Shown piece by piece: positions 1 to 8,681 of a stretch of 64,000 bases of DNA. The stretch is from Streptomyces sp. H27-C3 (GTDB lineage Bacteria; Actinomycetota; Actinomycetes; Streptomycetales; Streptomycetaceae), in NCBI RefSeq assembly GCF_030063415.1, contig NZ_JASITA010000007.1, forward strand, positions 62,001 to 126,000. Reading direction: 5' to 3'. Under the pieces are notes generated by a model. It did not search any database. It saw only the letters and a list, made by a program, of their open reading frames with translations, and was not told where the DNA came from. Position 1 is the first letter of the stretch. Each line of letters starts with the position of its first letter. The translations under genes were made by a program, and so were the position numbers.

Positions 1-657
1 GACAGTGGCCGCTCCGGTTCGGAGGCCGCGCTGATGATGGACTCCCACCAGCTGCGCAGGGCCGCCATGGACACGGCGGTCGCGCACGCCGCACGGCTCC
101 TTGCGGCCTACCCCGCGGGGGAGTTCACCGTCCATGTCATCGACCCGGCGGGCTCGGGCGCGCTCGCGCTGGCCCCGCTGACCGGCTCCGGGGTGCTCGA
201 CGCAGCGCCCGCGGCCGGCGCGCAGGGCGTCAGCGCCGTGCTGGCCAAGCTCACCCAGCGCGTGGACCTGGTGCAGATGGCAGTGCGGGGACGCGCCGCC
301 GACGCGCTCCCGCCCGACTTGGACACGGCCGAGCAGCTCCTGATCGTCAATGACTTCCCGCACGGCTTCGACGACCGTGCCGTCACCCAGCTGCGTTATC
401 TGGCCGACGAGGGCCCGGCCGTCGGCGTGCACCTGATGATGGTCGCCGACCGCGAGGACACGAGTGAGTACGGGCCGGTGCTCGACCCGCTGTGGCGGTC
501 GCTGCTGCGGGTCACCCCGGTGCCCGACGACCACCTGATCGACCCGTGGGTCGGCCATGTGTGGACGTACGAGCCGATGCTGCCGCCGACCGGCAGCCAG
601 GTGCTGCAGGAGGTTCTTGCCCGGGTGGCGGCGGCGAGGCGCTCACTGCGCGGCTGA
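1..657 (+). CDS. C-terminal part of an FtsK/SpoIIIE-like ATPase-type protein (5' end outside window)
   Basis: The frame is open from base 1 and encodes 218 residues before the TGA at 655-657, so the gene begins upstream of the window. The visible part has the feel of a P-loop FtsK/SpoIIIE fold downstream of Walker A: an acidic, hydrophobic strand LLIVNDFPHGFDD that could be Walker B, followed by a helix and the strand GVHLMMVADRED. No Walker A is visible because the N-terminus is missing. Proteins of this type often lie beside TerD/TerC genes in Streptomyces, and terC follows here. The family call is by eye only. The first internal ATG, at 34, is unlikely to be the true start because the frame continues upstream of it. 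Confidence 0.55.
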   Translation, partial: DSGRSGSEAALMMDSHQLRRAAMDTAVAHAARLLAAYPAGEFTVHVIDPAGSGALALAPLTGSGVLDAAPAAGAQGVSAVLAKLTQRVDLVQMAVRGRAADALPPDLDTAEQLLIVNDFPHGFDDRAVTQLRYLADEGPAVGVHLMMVADREDTSEYGPVLDPLWRSLLRVTPVPDDHLIDPWVGHVWTYEPMLPPTGSQVLQEVLARVAAARRSLRG

Positions 658-740
658 CAACCCGACGCCGACCTGCGCGCTTGGGGCGTTTTTATCATCC
701 CCTTTACCTTCTCTTGGGTATTCCTGTACTCTTCGAGCAG

Positions 741-848
741 CGGAGGGGAGTACTCCCGGCTGCGACGTACCCGTCAATACGGACCGCCATCGGTCCCGGG
801 GCGTCGGCCCGTAGCGCGAGAACAGCGCTCGGGTGGAAGAGACCTCCG
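741..848 (+). promoter_or_regulatory. yybP-ykoY (Mn2+) riboswitch aptamer upstream of terC
   Basis: The P1 strands CGGAGG (741-746) and CCTCCG (843-848) are perfect complements. P1 is followed at once by GGAGTA on the 5' side and preceded by GAGA on the 3' side, the conserved layout of the yybP-ykoY family (P1-GGAGUA ... GAGA-P1'). The internal CCGTCAATAC (771-780) matches the conserved GUCAA-type loop. The family is known to sense Mn2+ and to control alx/terC and mntP-type genes. Its place directly ahead of terC fits. Confidence 0.9.
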
Positions 849-892
849 GCAGCGACGACGCTGATTGAGTTGCCGTAGCTACCTGCCGGAGG
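843..892 (+). promoter_or_regulatory. Riboswitch expression platform: Shine-Dalgarno-sequestering hairpin
   Basis: CCTCCGGCAG (843-852), which contains the 3' strand of aptamer P1, is an exact 10-nt reverse complement of CTGCCGGAGG (883-892), which contains the terC Shine-Dalgarno GGAGG (888-892). The two pairings exclude each other. With P1 formed (ligand bound) the ribosome site is free. With P1 open it is buried. This predicts translational ON control by Mn2+. The pairing is seen; the direction of control is inferred. Confidence 0.75.
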
Positions 893-896
893 CGCA

Positions 897-1895
897 GTGG
901 ACGTTTCATTGAACATGTGGATCCTGACCATTCTCGGTCTGGCCGCCCTGATCGCTGTCGACTTCCTCATCGGGCGCAAGCCCCATGACGTGTCGATCAA
1001 GGAAGCCGGAATCTGGACGGTCGTCTGGATCGTCCTGGCCATCCTCTTCGGCCTCGGCCTGCTGGTGTTCGGCACCACCCAGGCATCCGGAGAGTTCTTC
1101 GCCGGCTTCATCACCGAGAAATCGCTCAGCGTGGACAACCTCTTTGTCTTCGTCCTGATCATGGCGAAGTTCTCGGTGCCGTCCCACCTCCAACAGCGTG
1201 TGCTGCTCATAGGCGTGCTGATCGCCCTGGTGCTGCGTGCGATCTTCATCGCCGCCGGCGCAGCGGTCATCGCCAACTTCTCATGGATCTTCTACATCTT
1301 CGGCGCGTTCCTGATCTACACCGCCTGGAAGCTCATCCAGGAGGCGCGCTCCGGCGACGAGGAGGACGAGTTCGAGGAGAACCGTCTTCTCAAGTCCATC
1401 GAGACCCGCTTCGGCGTGGCCGACAGCTACCACGGCACCAAGCTCTTCATTCAGAAGAACGGCAAGCGCATCATGACGCCGCTGATGGTCGTCATGCTCG
1501 CCATCGGCACCACCGATGTGCTGTTCGCGCTGGACTCGATCCCCGCGATCTTCGGCCTCACCCAGGACCCGTACATCGTCTTCACCGCCAACGCCTTCGC
1601 CCTGATGGGCCTGCGCCAGCTGTACTTCCTCATCGGTGGCCTGCTCAAGAAGCTGGTCCACCTGAGCTACGGCCTGTCGGTCATCCTGGGCTTCATCGGC
1701 GTCAAGCTGGTGCTGCACGCGCTGCACGAGAACGGGGTGAACGTCCCCGTGATCTCGATTCCCTTCTCGCTGACTGTCATCTGCGGCGTGCTGATCATCA
1801 CCACGATCACCAGCCTGATCGCCAACAAGAAGACCGAGCAGCGCGAGGCGGCCGAGGCGGCCGCAGCGGGCGACAAGGAGAGCATCGAGTCCTGA
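897..1895 (+). CDS. TerC/Alx family integral membrane protein (metal homeostasis)
   Basis: The 332-residue protein has about eight or nine hydrophobic segments and the family's two acidic membrane motifs: E74 with the following SVDNLF (D80, N81), and TTDVLFALDSIPA (D207, D213). TerC/Alx proteins are linked to Mn2+ export and to metalation of secreted proteins, and Alx is controlled by the same riboswitch class as the one found upstream. GTG at 897 is chosen as start because GGAGG (888-892) sits four bases upstream; ATG at 915 is the alternative. An acidic loop follows residue 150 and the tail is Glu/Ala-rich. A strong terminator follows. The product lies in the cytoplasmic membrane. TerC family identity is very likely; the exact substrate is inferred from the riboswitch. 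Confidence 0.92.
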   Translation: MDVSLNMWILTILGLAALIAVDFLIGRKPHDVSIKEAGIWTVVWIVLAILFGLGLLVFGTTQASGEFFAGFITEKSLSVDNLFVFVLIMAKFSVPSHLQQRVLLIGVLIALVLRAIFIAAGAAVIANFSWIFYIFGAFLIYTAWKLIQEARSGDEEDEFEENRLLKSIETRFGVADSYHGTKLFIQKNGKRIMTPLMVVMLAIGTTDVLFALDSIPAIFGLTQDPYIVFTANAFALMGLRQLYFLIGGLLKKLVHLSYGLSVILGFIGVKLVLHALHENGVNVPVISIPFSLTVICGVLIITTITSLIANKKTEQREAAEAAAAGDKESIES

Positions 1896-1904
1896 CGACC
1901 CGAT

Positions 1905-1963
1905 CCGTATGCATGACTGGGGCCCGTACGCATCGTGCGTACGGGCCCCAGTCATGCATACGG
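1905..1963. terminator. Bidirectional terminator hairpin, 28-bp perfect stem
   Basis: Arms 1905-1932 and 1936-1963 are perfectly complementary over 28 bp with a 3-nt loop (TCG). The hairpin sits 9 nt after the terC stop and 7 nt from the stop of the convergent metallo-hydrolase gene, so it can serve both transcripts. Confidence 0.9.
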
Positions 1964-1970
1964 TCGCGGT

Positions 1971-2627
1971 CTACCAGCCGCGCTTGCGCCACTCCGGCAG
2001 CTGCGGGCGCTCGGCGCCGAGCGTGGTGTCGTCGCCGTGGCCCGGGTAGACCCAGGTCTCGTCCGGCAGGCTGCCGAAGAGCTTCTTCTCCACGTCGTCG
2101 AGCAGGCTGGTGAAGGCCGCCGCGTCCTGCCGTGTATTGCCCACGCCGCCCGGGAAGAGACAGTCCCCGGTGAACGCGTGCGGATGCCCGTGCGGGTCGT
2201 CGTACACGAGGGCAATGCTGCCGGGGGTGTGGCCGACCAGCCGGTGCGCGGTGAGCTCGACCCGGCCGACCCTGATCGTGTCACCGTCCTCGACCGGGAC
2301 ATCGGTCGGGACGGGGATGCCCTCCGCGTCGTACCGGCCGGCGTACGTGCGCGCCCCGGTCGCCGCGACGACCTCGGCCAGCGCCTGCCAGTGGTCGCCG
2401 TGCTGGTGGGTGGTGACGACGGACGCGATGCCGTCGTCACCGATCAGCCGGAGCAGGATGTCCGGCTCGGCCGCCGCGTCGATCAGCAACTGCTCGCCGG
2501 TGGCACGGCAGCGCAGCAGGTAGGAGTTGTTGTTCATCGAGCCGACCGCGACCTTCGAGATCATCAGGTCCGCGAGCTCGTGCACGTCCGCAGGACCGCC
2601 GACCCTGACCGTTCCGCTGTACGTCAT
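1971..2627 (-). CDS. MBL-fold metallo-hydrolase, glyoxalase II-like
   Basis: The 218-residue protein has a metallo-beta-lactamase fold. It contains THQHGDHW with H74, H76, D78 and H79, then H133 (VGHTPGS), D155 (FTGDCLF) and H197 (YPGHGDD), a full dinuclear zinc ligand set. GHTPGS and PGHG are typical of hydroxyacylglutathione-hydrolase-like members, which in mycothiol users probably act on other thioesters. No signal peptide is seen, so it should be cytoplasmic. It is convergent with terC, and the gene upstream on the same strand (stop at 2637, 9 nt away) encodes a mycothiol-dependent-isomerase-like protein. The two could form an operon linked to low-molecular-weight thiols, which is inference. 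Substrate unknown. Confidence 0.88.
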   Translation of the reverse strand: MTYSGTVRVGGPADVHELADLMISKVAVGSMNNNSYLLRCRATGEQLLIDAAAEPDILLRLIGDDGIASVVTTHQHGDHWQALAEVVAATGARTYAGRYDAEGIPVPTDVPVEDGDTIRVGRVELTAHRLVGHTPGSIALVYDDPHGHPHAFTGDCLFPGGVGNTRQDAAAFTSLLDDVEKKLFGSLPDETWVYPGHGDDTTLGAERPQLPEWRKRGW

Positions 2628-2636
2628 ACGCTCAGC

Positions 2637-3323
2637 CTATAGCGGGGGCAGGGCGGGCAGCAGGGCCCCCGAGGTGTTGAGCGAGGCACCGTCGCGGCGG
2701 CCCGCGAGCCAGCCCAGGAGGTCGGGAGCCGCGCCCGTGACGGGCATCGGATCACCCTGCGTGCGTCCCGTGTGCCACTGCCGTCCGTCGGCCGCGGTCA
2801 GCAGGACCGCGGGCACATCCGGGTTCCCGGCGAAACGCGCGGCCAGGAACGCGATCTCGCGCCCGGTGAAGTCCTCCGGCAGATCCTCCAGCTCGTAGCC
2901 GACGCCCAGGTCGACGTGGTGCAGCTCGATCTCGATCAGCCGACGGAACGGGATGCGGGAGGCGTCGTCGGTCACGCCGTTGCGCAGGGCGACCGTGCGG
3001 GTCCAGTCGGCGGGGGCGGCGCCCGCCTCCTGGAACAGGGCCGCGCTGTCGCGCACGTCCTGGAGCTGCACGGACAGGGGGCGGGGAGCGTCACGCTCGA
3101 TGTCGGCGTCGCGGGTCTCGGCGCTCGCATACATGCGGCGGCCGGCCAGCACATTGACCAGGGCGTCCGCGTTGCGGGCGACATGGGCCAGCACATGGCC
3201 GCGCGTCCAGCCGGGAAGGTGTGACGGTTGCGTCACTCCGGCGTTGTCCAGCTTGCCGGCCGAGGTGAGGAGCCGGTCGGTCGCTTCGCGTACAGAAGCC
3301 AGGTCGCGCACATGATCGTTCAT
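2637..3323 (-). CDS. Maleylpyruvate isomerase-family, mycothiol-dependent-enzyme-like protein (DinB superfamily)
   Basis: The 228-residue protein has the DinB/MDMPI four-helix pattern: LPGWTRGHVLAHVARNADAL with candidate metal His residues in the first half, then RRLIEIELHHVDLGVGY with the third. It ends with a small C-terminal domain ending WLAGRRDG. Family members are mycothiol-dependent isomerases or uncharacterised thiol-transferase-like proteins. The start is placed at ATG 3323 (MNDHVRD) rather than at the longer frame from 3422, because family members begin near this point and the extra 33 residues are low-complexity; a GGAG lies about 13 nt upstream. It is co-directional with the MBL hydrolase 9 nt downstream. 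Specific reaction unknown. Confidence 0.8.
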   Translation of the reverse strand: MNDHVRDLASVREATDRLLTSAGKLDNAGVTQPSHLPGWTRGHVLAHVARNADALVNVLAGRRMYASAETRDADIERDAPRPLSVQLQDVRDSAALFQEAGAAPADWTRTVALRNGVTDDASRIPFRRLIEIELHHVDLGVGYELEDLPEDFTGREIAFLAARFAGNPDVPAVLLTAADGRQWHTGRTQGDPMPVTGAAPDLLGWLAGRRDGASLNTSGALLPALPPL

Positions 3324-3534
3324 GGCGCCGACAATAGCTCCGCCACTCGATCGGGTGAAGCTGTTTGGCGACGACCGTAATTCGAATGCACGTGCTATAA
3401 GCTCGTCAGAGCCATCAGGCATCCTTGAAGTCGTTGCTCCTTAAGACATCGCTAAGACATCGCTGTGGCGACCCCCATAGTCTGGGATTGGGGGGCTCAG
3501 CCCCCTGCTTCTCTCAAGAAAGGTGCGGACCGGC

Positions 3535-6500
3535 GTGGCCGACCGTCTCATCGTCCGTGGCGCGCGCGAGCACAATCTCAAGAACGTCTCGCTCGACCTC
3601 CCCCGCGACTCCCTCATCGTGTTCACCGGGCTCTCCGGGTCGGGCAAGTCCTCCCTCGCGTTCGACACGATCTTCGCCGAGGGGCAGCGCCGCTACGTCG
3701 AGTCGCTCTCCTCCTACGCCCGCCAGTTCCTGGGCCAGATGGACAAGCCCGATGTGGACTTCATCGAGGGTCTGTCGCCCGCGGTCTCCATCGACCAGAA
3801 GTCGACCTCGCGCAACCCGCGCTCGACGGTCGGCACCATCACCGAGGTCTACGACTACCTCCGGCTGCTCTTCGCCCGTATCGGCAAGCCGCACTGCCCC
3901 GAGTGCGGCCGCCCCATCACGCGACAGTCGCCGCAGGCCATCGTCGACAAGGTGCTCGAGCTGCCCGAGGGCAGCCGCTTCCAGGTGCTCTCCCCGCTGG
4001 TGCGCGAGCGCAAGGGCGAGTTCGTCGACCTCTTCGCCGACCTTCAGACCAAGGGGTACAGCCGGGCGCGCGTGGACGGCGAGACGATCCAGCTCTCCGA
4101 GCCGCCCACGCTCAAGAAGCAGGAGAAGCACACCATCGAGGTGGTCATCGACCGCCTGACGGTGAAGGACAGCGCCAAGCGCAGGCTCACCGACTCGGTG
4201 GAGACCGCGCTGGGGCTGGCCGGCGGCATGGTCATCCTCGACTTCGTCGACCTCCCGGAGGACGACCCCGAGCGTGAGCGGATGTACTCCGAGCACCTCT
4301 ACTGCACATACGACGACCTGTCCTTCGAAGAGCTGGAGCCCCGCTCCTTCTCCTTCAACTCGCCCTTCGGCGCCTGCCCCGACTGCACCGGCATCGGCAC
4401 GCGCATGGAGGTCGACCCGGAGCTGATCGTCCCCGACGAGGACAAGTCCCTCGACGAGGGCGCGATCAACCCGTGGTCGCACGGACACACCAAGGACTAC
4501 TTCGCGCGGCTCGTCGGAGCCCTCGCCGACGCGCTCGGCTTCCGTACGGACATCCCTTGGGCGGGGCTGCCGCAGCGCGCCAAGAAGGCTCTGCTGCAGG
4601 GCCACAAGACCCAGATCGAGGTCCGCTACCGCAACAGGTACGGGCGCGAGCGGGCGTACACCACAGCCTTCGAGGGCGCGGTGCCGTTCGTCAAGCGGCG
4701 GCACTCGGAGGCCGAGAGTGACAGCAGCCGGGAGCGCTTCGAGGGTTATATGCGCGAGGTGCACTGCCCGACCTGCAACGGCACGCGACTCAAGCCGCTC
4801 GTCCTCGCAGTCACGGTCATGGAGAAGTCCATCGCCGCCGTCGCCGCGATGTCGATCAGCGAGTGCGCGGACTTCCTGGGCCGGCTGAAGCTGAACGCCC
4901 GCGACAAGAAGATCGCCGAGCGGGTGCTCAAGGAGGTCAACGAGCGGCTGAAGTTCCTGGTCGACGTGGGCCTTGACTACCTCTCGCTGAACCGCGCCGC
5001 GGGCACACTGTCCGGTGGCGAGGCGCAGCGCATCCGGCTCGCCACCCAGATCGGCTCCGGTCTGGTGGGCGTGCTGTACGTCCTGGACGAGCCGTCCATC
5101 GGCCTGCACCAGCGCGACAACCACCGGCTCATCGAGACGCTGGTGCGGCTGCGGGACATGGGCAACACGCTGATCGTCGTCGAGCACGACGAGGACACCA
5201 TCAAGGTGGCCGACTGGGTGGTCGACATCGGCCCCGGGGCGGGTGAGCACGGCGGCAAGGTCGTGCACAGCGGCTCCCTCAAGGAGCTCCTCGACAACGA
5301 GGAGTCCATCACCGGCCAGTACCTGTCGGGCAAAAGGTCCATCGCGACGCCGGACATCCGCCGCCCGGTGGATCCCACCCGGCAGCTCACCGTCCACGGC
5401 GCCCGTGAGAACAACCTGCACGACATCGACGTGTCCTTCCCGCTCGGTGTGCTGACTGCGGTCACGGGTGTCTCGGGCTCGGGCAAGTCGACGCTGGTCA
5501 ACGACATCCTCTATACGCACCTGGCGCGCGAGCTGAACGGCGCCCGCACGGTGCCCGGCCGTCACACGCGTGTGGAGGGCGACGACCTCGTCGACAAGGT
5601 GGTCCACGTCGACCAGTCGCCCATCGGCCGCACCCCCCGGTCGAACCCGGCGACGTACACCGGCGTCTTCGACCATGTCCGCAAGCTGTTCGCCGAGACG
5701 ATGGAGGCGAAGGTCCGCGGTTACCTGCCGGGCCGGTTCTCCTTCAACGTCAAGGGCGGCCGCTGCGAGAACTGCTCGGGCGACGGCACCATCAAGATCG
5801 AGATGAACTTCCTGCCGGACGTGTACGTCCCGTGCGAGGTCTGCCATGGGGCGCGCTACAACCGGGAGACCTTGGAGGTCCACTTCAAGGGCAAGTCCAT
5901 CGCCGAGGTGCTGGACATGCCGATCGAGGAGGGCCTGGACTTCTTCGAGGCCGTCCCGACGATCTCCCGCCACCTCAGGACGCTCAACGAGGTCGGCCTC
6001 GGATATGTCCGGCTGGGACAGTCGGCGCCCACGCTGTCGGGCGGTGAGGCGCAGCGCGTCAAGCTGGCCTCGGAGCTCCAGAAGCGCTCCAGCGGGCGGA
6101 CTGTGTACGTGCTGGACGAGCCGACCACCGGTCTGCACTTCGAGGACATCAGTAAGCTCATCAAGGTGCTGTCCGGCCTGGTCGACAAGGGCAATACGGT
6201 GATCGTCATCGAGCACAACCTCGATGTCATCAAGACGGCCGACTGGGTCATCGACATGGGCCCGGAGGGTGGCAACGGCGGCGGTCTGGTCATCGCCGAG
6301 GGGACCCCGGAGCAGGTCGCGTCCGTACCGGCCAGTCACACGGGCAAGTTCCTGCGGGACACCCTGGGCGACCGGGTCACCGACGCGGCTCCGGCAAAGC
6401 GGAAGGCGCCCGTGAGGAAGGCCGCCGCCAAGAAGGCGGTGGCGGCGAAGGCTCCCGCGAAGAGGACGGCGGCCACGGTGAAGACGGCTGCGGCGAAGAC

Positions 6501-6540
6501 AGCCGTTGCGAGGAAGGCGGCCCGCTCGCCGAAGGCCTGA
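3535..6540 (+). CDS. uvrA: Excinuclease ABC subunit A (UvrA) with Lys/Ala-rich tail
   Basis: UvrA is the damage-recognising ATPase of nucleotide excision repair and loads UvrB. The 1001-residue protein begins [17 protein letters not shown], Walker A follows at GLSGSGKSS, and the second ATPase half carries [13 protein letters not shown]. Both ABC signatures ([12 protein letters not shown] and [12 protein letters not shown]) and both DEP(S/T)xGLH Walker B regions are present. Zinc-binding Cys pairs appear at CPDC, CPTC, CENC and CEVC. GTG at 3535 is taken as the start because of AAGAAAGG just upstream; an in-frame GTG at 3523 is the alternative. The last 50 or so residues form a Lys/Ala/Pro-rich, histone H1-like tail that E. 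coli UvrA lacks. uvrC lies 6 kb downstream; uvrB is not in the window. Confidence 0.98.
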   Translation: MADRLIVRGAREHNLKNVSLDLPRDSLIVFTGLSGSGKSSLAFDTIFAEGQRRYVESLSSYARQFLGQMDKPDVDFIEGLSPAVSIDQKSTSRNPRSTVGTITEVYDYLRLLFARIGKPHCPECGRPITRQSPQAIVDKVLELPEGSRFQVLSPLVRERKGEFVDLFADLQTKGYSRARVDGETIQLSEPPTLKKQEKHTIEVVIDRLTVKDSAKRRLTDSVETALGLAGGMVILDFVDLPEDDPERERMYSEHLYCTYDDLSFEELEPRSFSFNSPFGACPDCTGIGTRMEVDPELIVPDEDKSLDEGAINPWSHGHTKDYFARLVGALADALGFRTDIPWAGLPQRAKKALLQGHKTQIEVRYRNRYGRERAYTTAFEGAVPFVKRRHSEAESDSSRERFEGYMREVHCPTCNGTRLKPLVLAVTVMEKSIAAVAAMSISECADFLGRLKLNARDKKIAERVLKEVNERLKFLVDVGLDYLSLNRAAGTLSGGEAQRIRLATQIGSGLVGVLYVLDEPSIGLHQRDNHRLIETLVRLRDMGNTLIVVEHDEDTIKVADWVVDIGPGAGEHGGKVVHSGSLKELLDNEESITGQYLSGKRSIATPDIRRPVDPTRQLTVHGARENNLHDIDVSFPLGVLTAVTGVSGSGKSTLVNDILYTHLARELNGARTVPGRHTRVEGDDLVDKVVHVDQSPIGRTPRSNPATYTGVFDHVRKLFAETMEAKVRGYLPGRFSFNVKGGRCENCSGDGTIKIEMNFLPDVYVPCEVCHGARYNRETLEVHFKGKSIAEVLDMPIEEGLDFFEAVPTISRHLRTLNEVGLGYVRLGQSAPTLSGGEAQRVKLASELQKRSSGRTVYVLDEPTTGLHFEDISKLIKVLSGLVDKGNTVIVIEHNLDVIKTADWVIDMGPEGGNGGGLVIAEGTPEQVASVPASHTGKFLRDTLGDRVTDAAPAKRKAPVRKAAAKKAVAAKAPAKRTAATVKTAAAKTAVARKAARSPKA

Positions 6541-6574
6541 CGGCGGGGAAGGGGTGCGGGTGCGTGGGCGGGTT

Positions 6575-6765
6575 GCCTGCGGCGCTGTCCCCTGTCCGCC
6601 CCTTCCCAGCTGTGACACTTCGCGGCTGCCGCCGCGTGGGGGCTCCGCACCAGACCCCGGTCCTCAATGCCGGACAGGCTGAAATGGGCAGGGTTCTCAG
6701 CCCGTCCGGCCTTCGAGGACACGCCCGCAGGGCGTCCCGGGGGCCGGCCGCCGGTTTCGGGAAGT
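6575..6765. repeat. Intergenic repeat element, degenerate copy 1
   Basis: This segment shares several blocks in the same order with 28880-29050: GCCTGCGGCG, a CCGCCCCTTCCC block, GGGGCTCCGC then CAGACCCCGGTCCTCAAT, a CCGGAC.GGCTGAA block, CAGCCCGTCCGG, and the closing CCGGTTTCGGGAAG. Similar GGGGCTCCGCCCCAGACCCC-type elements are, from memory, scattered through many Streptomyces genomes. This copy has about 30 extra bases after the CCTTCCC block and lacks the right terminal arm. It lies between uvrA and the convergent kinase gene, where it may help end both transcripts. Confidence 0.7.
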
Positions 6766-6772
6766 AGGCGTC

Positions 6773-7681
6773 TCAGCCCGGCAGTTCCTTTGCGTACGGC
6801 GGCTGCGCTCCCCGGCGGGAGCAGGTGATCGCGGCCGCTCGCGCCGCAAAGCTCAGGGTGTCGGTCCAGGCGTCCTCGTCCAGCGCCGCGAGTGCCCGCG
6901 CCGACAGCGCGTCATGTGCAGGGAGCCGGTGCAGCAGCGCCGCGTTCACCGTGTCACCCGCGCCGATCGTGTCGGCAACCTCGCCGCGTACCGCCGGGAC
7001 GTCGACCGCGGCCCCATTCCGCGTCCGGACCGTCAGGCCGTCGGTGCCCCGCGTCAGCACCACCGCTGCCGGACCCGCCGCCAGCCACTCCTCCACCGAC
7101 CCACCCAGCCACTGGGCGTCGTCCTGCGACAGCTTCAGCAGGGTGACGTACGGCAGCCAGCTCCGGAAGCGGGCCCGGTAGGCGTCCGGGTCCGGGATCA
7201 GTCCGGCCCTGATGTTCGGGTCCAGCAGGGTGAACACCCCGCGCCCCGCCTCCCTCCGCAGCAATGCCTCGTACGCGCTCGCACCGGGCTCCAGCGCCAG
7301 CGAGCAGGTGCCGAACGCCAATGCCCGTACGCCTGAAGGGAGATCGGGCGGCAAGTCGAAGAGGCGGTCGGCGCTGCCCTGGGCGTAGAAGCCGTACCCG
7401 GCTGACCCGCCCTCGTCCAGTGTCGCCAGCGCCAATGTCGTCGGCTCGGGGCCGCGTTGGACGAGCGAGGTGTCCACCCCGGCCGTCCGCAGCCCGTCAA
7501 CGAGGGCCTCGCCGAAGCCGTCCGTCGAGATCCGGGAGCAGAAACCGGTGCGCGCGCCCAGCCTGCCCAGCGCGACAGCGGTGTTGTAGGGTCCGCCGCC
7601 CAGCCTTGGCAGCAGAGGCGCGAGCGCACCCGTCTCCTGCGGCACCAGGTCGATCAGGGACTCTCCGGCGACGATGATCAC
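6773..7681 (-). CDS. PfkB-family carbohydrate kinase (fructokinase/ribokinase-like)
   Basis: The 302-residue protein starts MIIVAGESLIDLVP, the first PfkB strand. It has the sugar-binding GGGPYNTAVALGRLG near residue 28 and the C-terminal signature DTIGAGD (237-243), with D243 as the catalytic base and GAGD as the anion hole. Length and motifs are usual for a cytoplasmic ATP-dependent sugar kinase of the fructokinase type; sugar specificity cannot be read. It is transcribed away from the Rieske gene across a 133-nt divergent region and converges on uvrA, with a repeat element between them. No transporter or regulator neighbour points to a particular sugar. Confidence 0.9.
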   Translation of the reverse strand: MIIVAGESLIDLVPQETGALAPLLPRLGGGPYNTAVALGRLGARTGFCSRISTDGFGEALVDGLRTAGVDTSLVQRGPEPTTLALATLDEGGSAGYGFYAQGSADRLFDLPPDLPSGVRALAFGTCSLALEPGASAYEALLRREAGRGVFTLLDPNIRAGLIPDPDAYRARFRSWLPYVTLLKLSQDDAQWLGGSVEEWLAAGPAAVVLTRGTDGLTVRTRNGAAVDVPAVRGEVADTIGAGDTVNAALLHRLPAHDALSARALAALDEDAWTDTLSFAARAAAITCSRRGAQPPYAKELPG

Positions 7682-7814
7682 GCGGAAGAACGTAGCCCAT
7701 CACCGTTCGGTACGACAGCAGGTGCGAGGCCTGTGCGTGGCCCGCGCGAGAGGCTGCCGATCTCCGCCAGTATCGTCAGGTCTGTCACCAACACCTCTGA
7801 CCAGTGGAGACCGC

Positions 7815-8252
7815 ATGCCCGGCCAGCCCGCCCCCCGTCGCACCGTGCTGAAGGGCGTCGCTCTCGCCGGCGCGGCCGGACTGGGCGTGGCGGCCTGCTC
7901 CACCGAATCGAAGCTCGGGCACGCCGAGCCGCTGCCGACCGCTCCCGTGGACCTCGGTGCGCCGGACGAGGTCCCCGTCGGTGGTGCCAAGCTCTACCGC
8001 GAGCAGCGCATCCTCGTGAGCTGCGCGGCCAAGGGCGAGTTCAAGGCGTTCAGCGGCCAGTGCACTCATGCGGGCTGCGCACTGGAGAAGGTCGAGAAGG
8101 GCGTGGGGATCTGTCCCTGCCACGGCAGCCGTTTCGATGTGACCACCGGCAAGGTGCTGAAGGGCCCGGCGACCGTGCCGCTGTCCGTGATCCCGGTCAA
8201 GGTCGAGGGCGGCAAGCTGATCGCGGGACCGGCGGCCAGCCCGGCGGCGTAG
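7815..8252 (+). CDS. Rieske [2Fe-2S] protein, Tat-exported lipoprotein
   Basis: The 145-residue protein has a twin-arginine leader (PRRTVLKGVALAGAAGLG) ending in the lipobox VAAC with C28, so it should be folded and loaded in the cytoplasm, exported by Tat and lipid-anchored outside. The Rieske motif is CTHAGC (C83, H85, C88) and CPCHGS (C100, C102, H103). C83, H85, C100 and H103 are expected to bind the cluster, with C88-C102 as the structural disulfide. ATG at 7815 is preferred over the longer frame because GGAGA lies at 7806-7810 and it places the Tat motif at the N-terminus. No cytochrome or oxygenase partner lies alongside, so the electron partner is unknown. Confidence 0.92.
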   Translation: MPGQPAPRRTVLKGVALAGAAGLGVAACSTESKLGHAEPLPTAPVDLGAPDEVPVGGAKLYREQRILVSCAAKGEFKAFSGQCTHAGCALEKVEKGVGICPCHGSRFDVTTGKVLKGPATVPLSVIPVKVEGGKLIAGPAASPAA

Positions 8253-8681
8253 GAGAGCTCGTCCTGGGGCGCCCCTTGAAGCCGCGCCCGCCCGCGATGC
8301 CCGGCACGCACGCTTCCCACGCCGAGGGCGCGCCCAGTGCTTGAGTTCGTGCACGTGCACGTGCACGAGCCCGGCCCGCACTCTCCCCAGCCGAGGGCGC
8401 GCCCAGCGCACCAGCGCCGCAACGCACCAGCGCCGCGGTGCCGCAGCGCACCAGCGCACCAGCGCCGCGGTGCACCAGCGCCGCGGTGCCGCAGCACGGG
8501 CACGATCGACCGCCGTGCGCGTAGCGGTCCGGGGGCTGAAGGAGTGACAGCGCGCGACCAGGTGGGTGTCCTCTTGTTCGTGGTCGTTGCTCGGAGAGCG
8601 CCTGCCGCGTTGAGGTGGGTTCGATTGTGCCCGTCGCCTCCGTGGGGACGGGCGACCCCTCTCTCATCCTGTGGAGGTCCC
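8253..8681. repeat. 429-bp gene-free stretch with direct repeats, a 22-bp palindrome and tandem CACCAGCG units
   Basis: No supported gene lies here. GCCGAGGGCGCGCCCAG occurs twice (8321-8337 and 8390-8406) inside a looser 70-bp direct repeat. Between the copies, 8347-8368 is a perfect 22-bp palindrome built of alternating GTGCAC. From 8409 to 8495, CACCAGCG-type units recur five times (8409, 8425, 8449, 8457, 8473), several followed by CCGCGGTG. The right end (8500-8681) holds the promoter and the GGAGG ribosome site (8673-8677) of the next gene. The palindrome could be an operator or the end of the Rieske transcript; this is not known. Confidence 0.7.

Noticed and set aside
3382..3397. LexA/SOS-box-like TCGAATGCACGTGCTA upstream of uvrA
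   Set aside because: The left half resembles TCGAAC but the right half matches GTTCGA poorly. It lies 140 bp from the uvrA start, so I do not claim SOS control.
3514..6618. 1034-residue open frame antisense to uvrA
   Set aside because: It mirrors uvrA codon for codon, has low-complexity Arg/Leu/Asp/Val composition and no ribosome site. Such frames are expected opposite high-GC genes.
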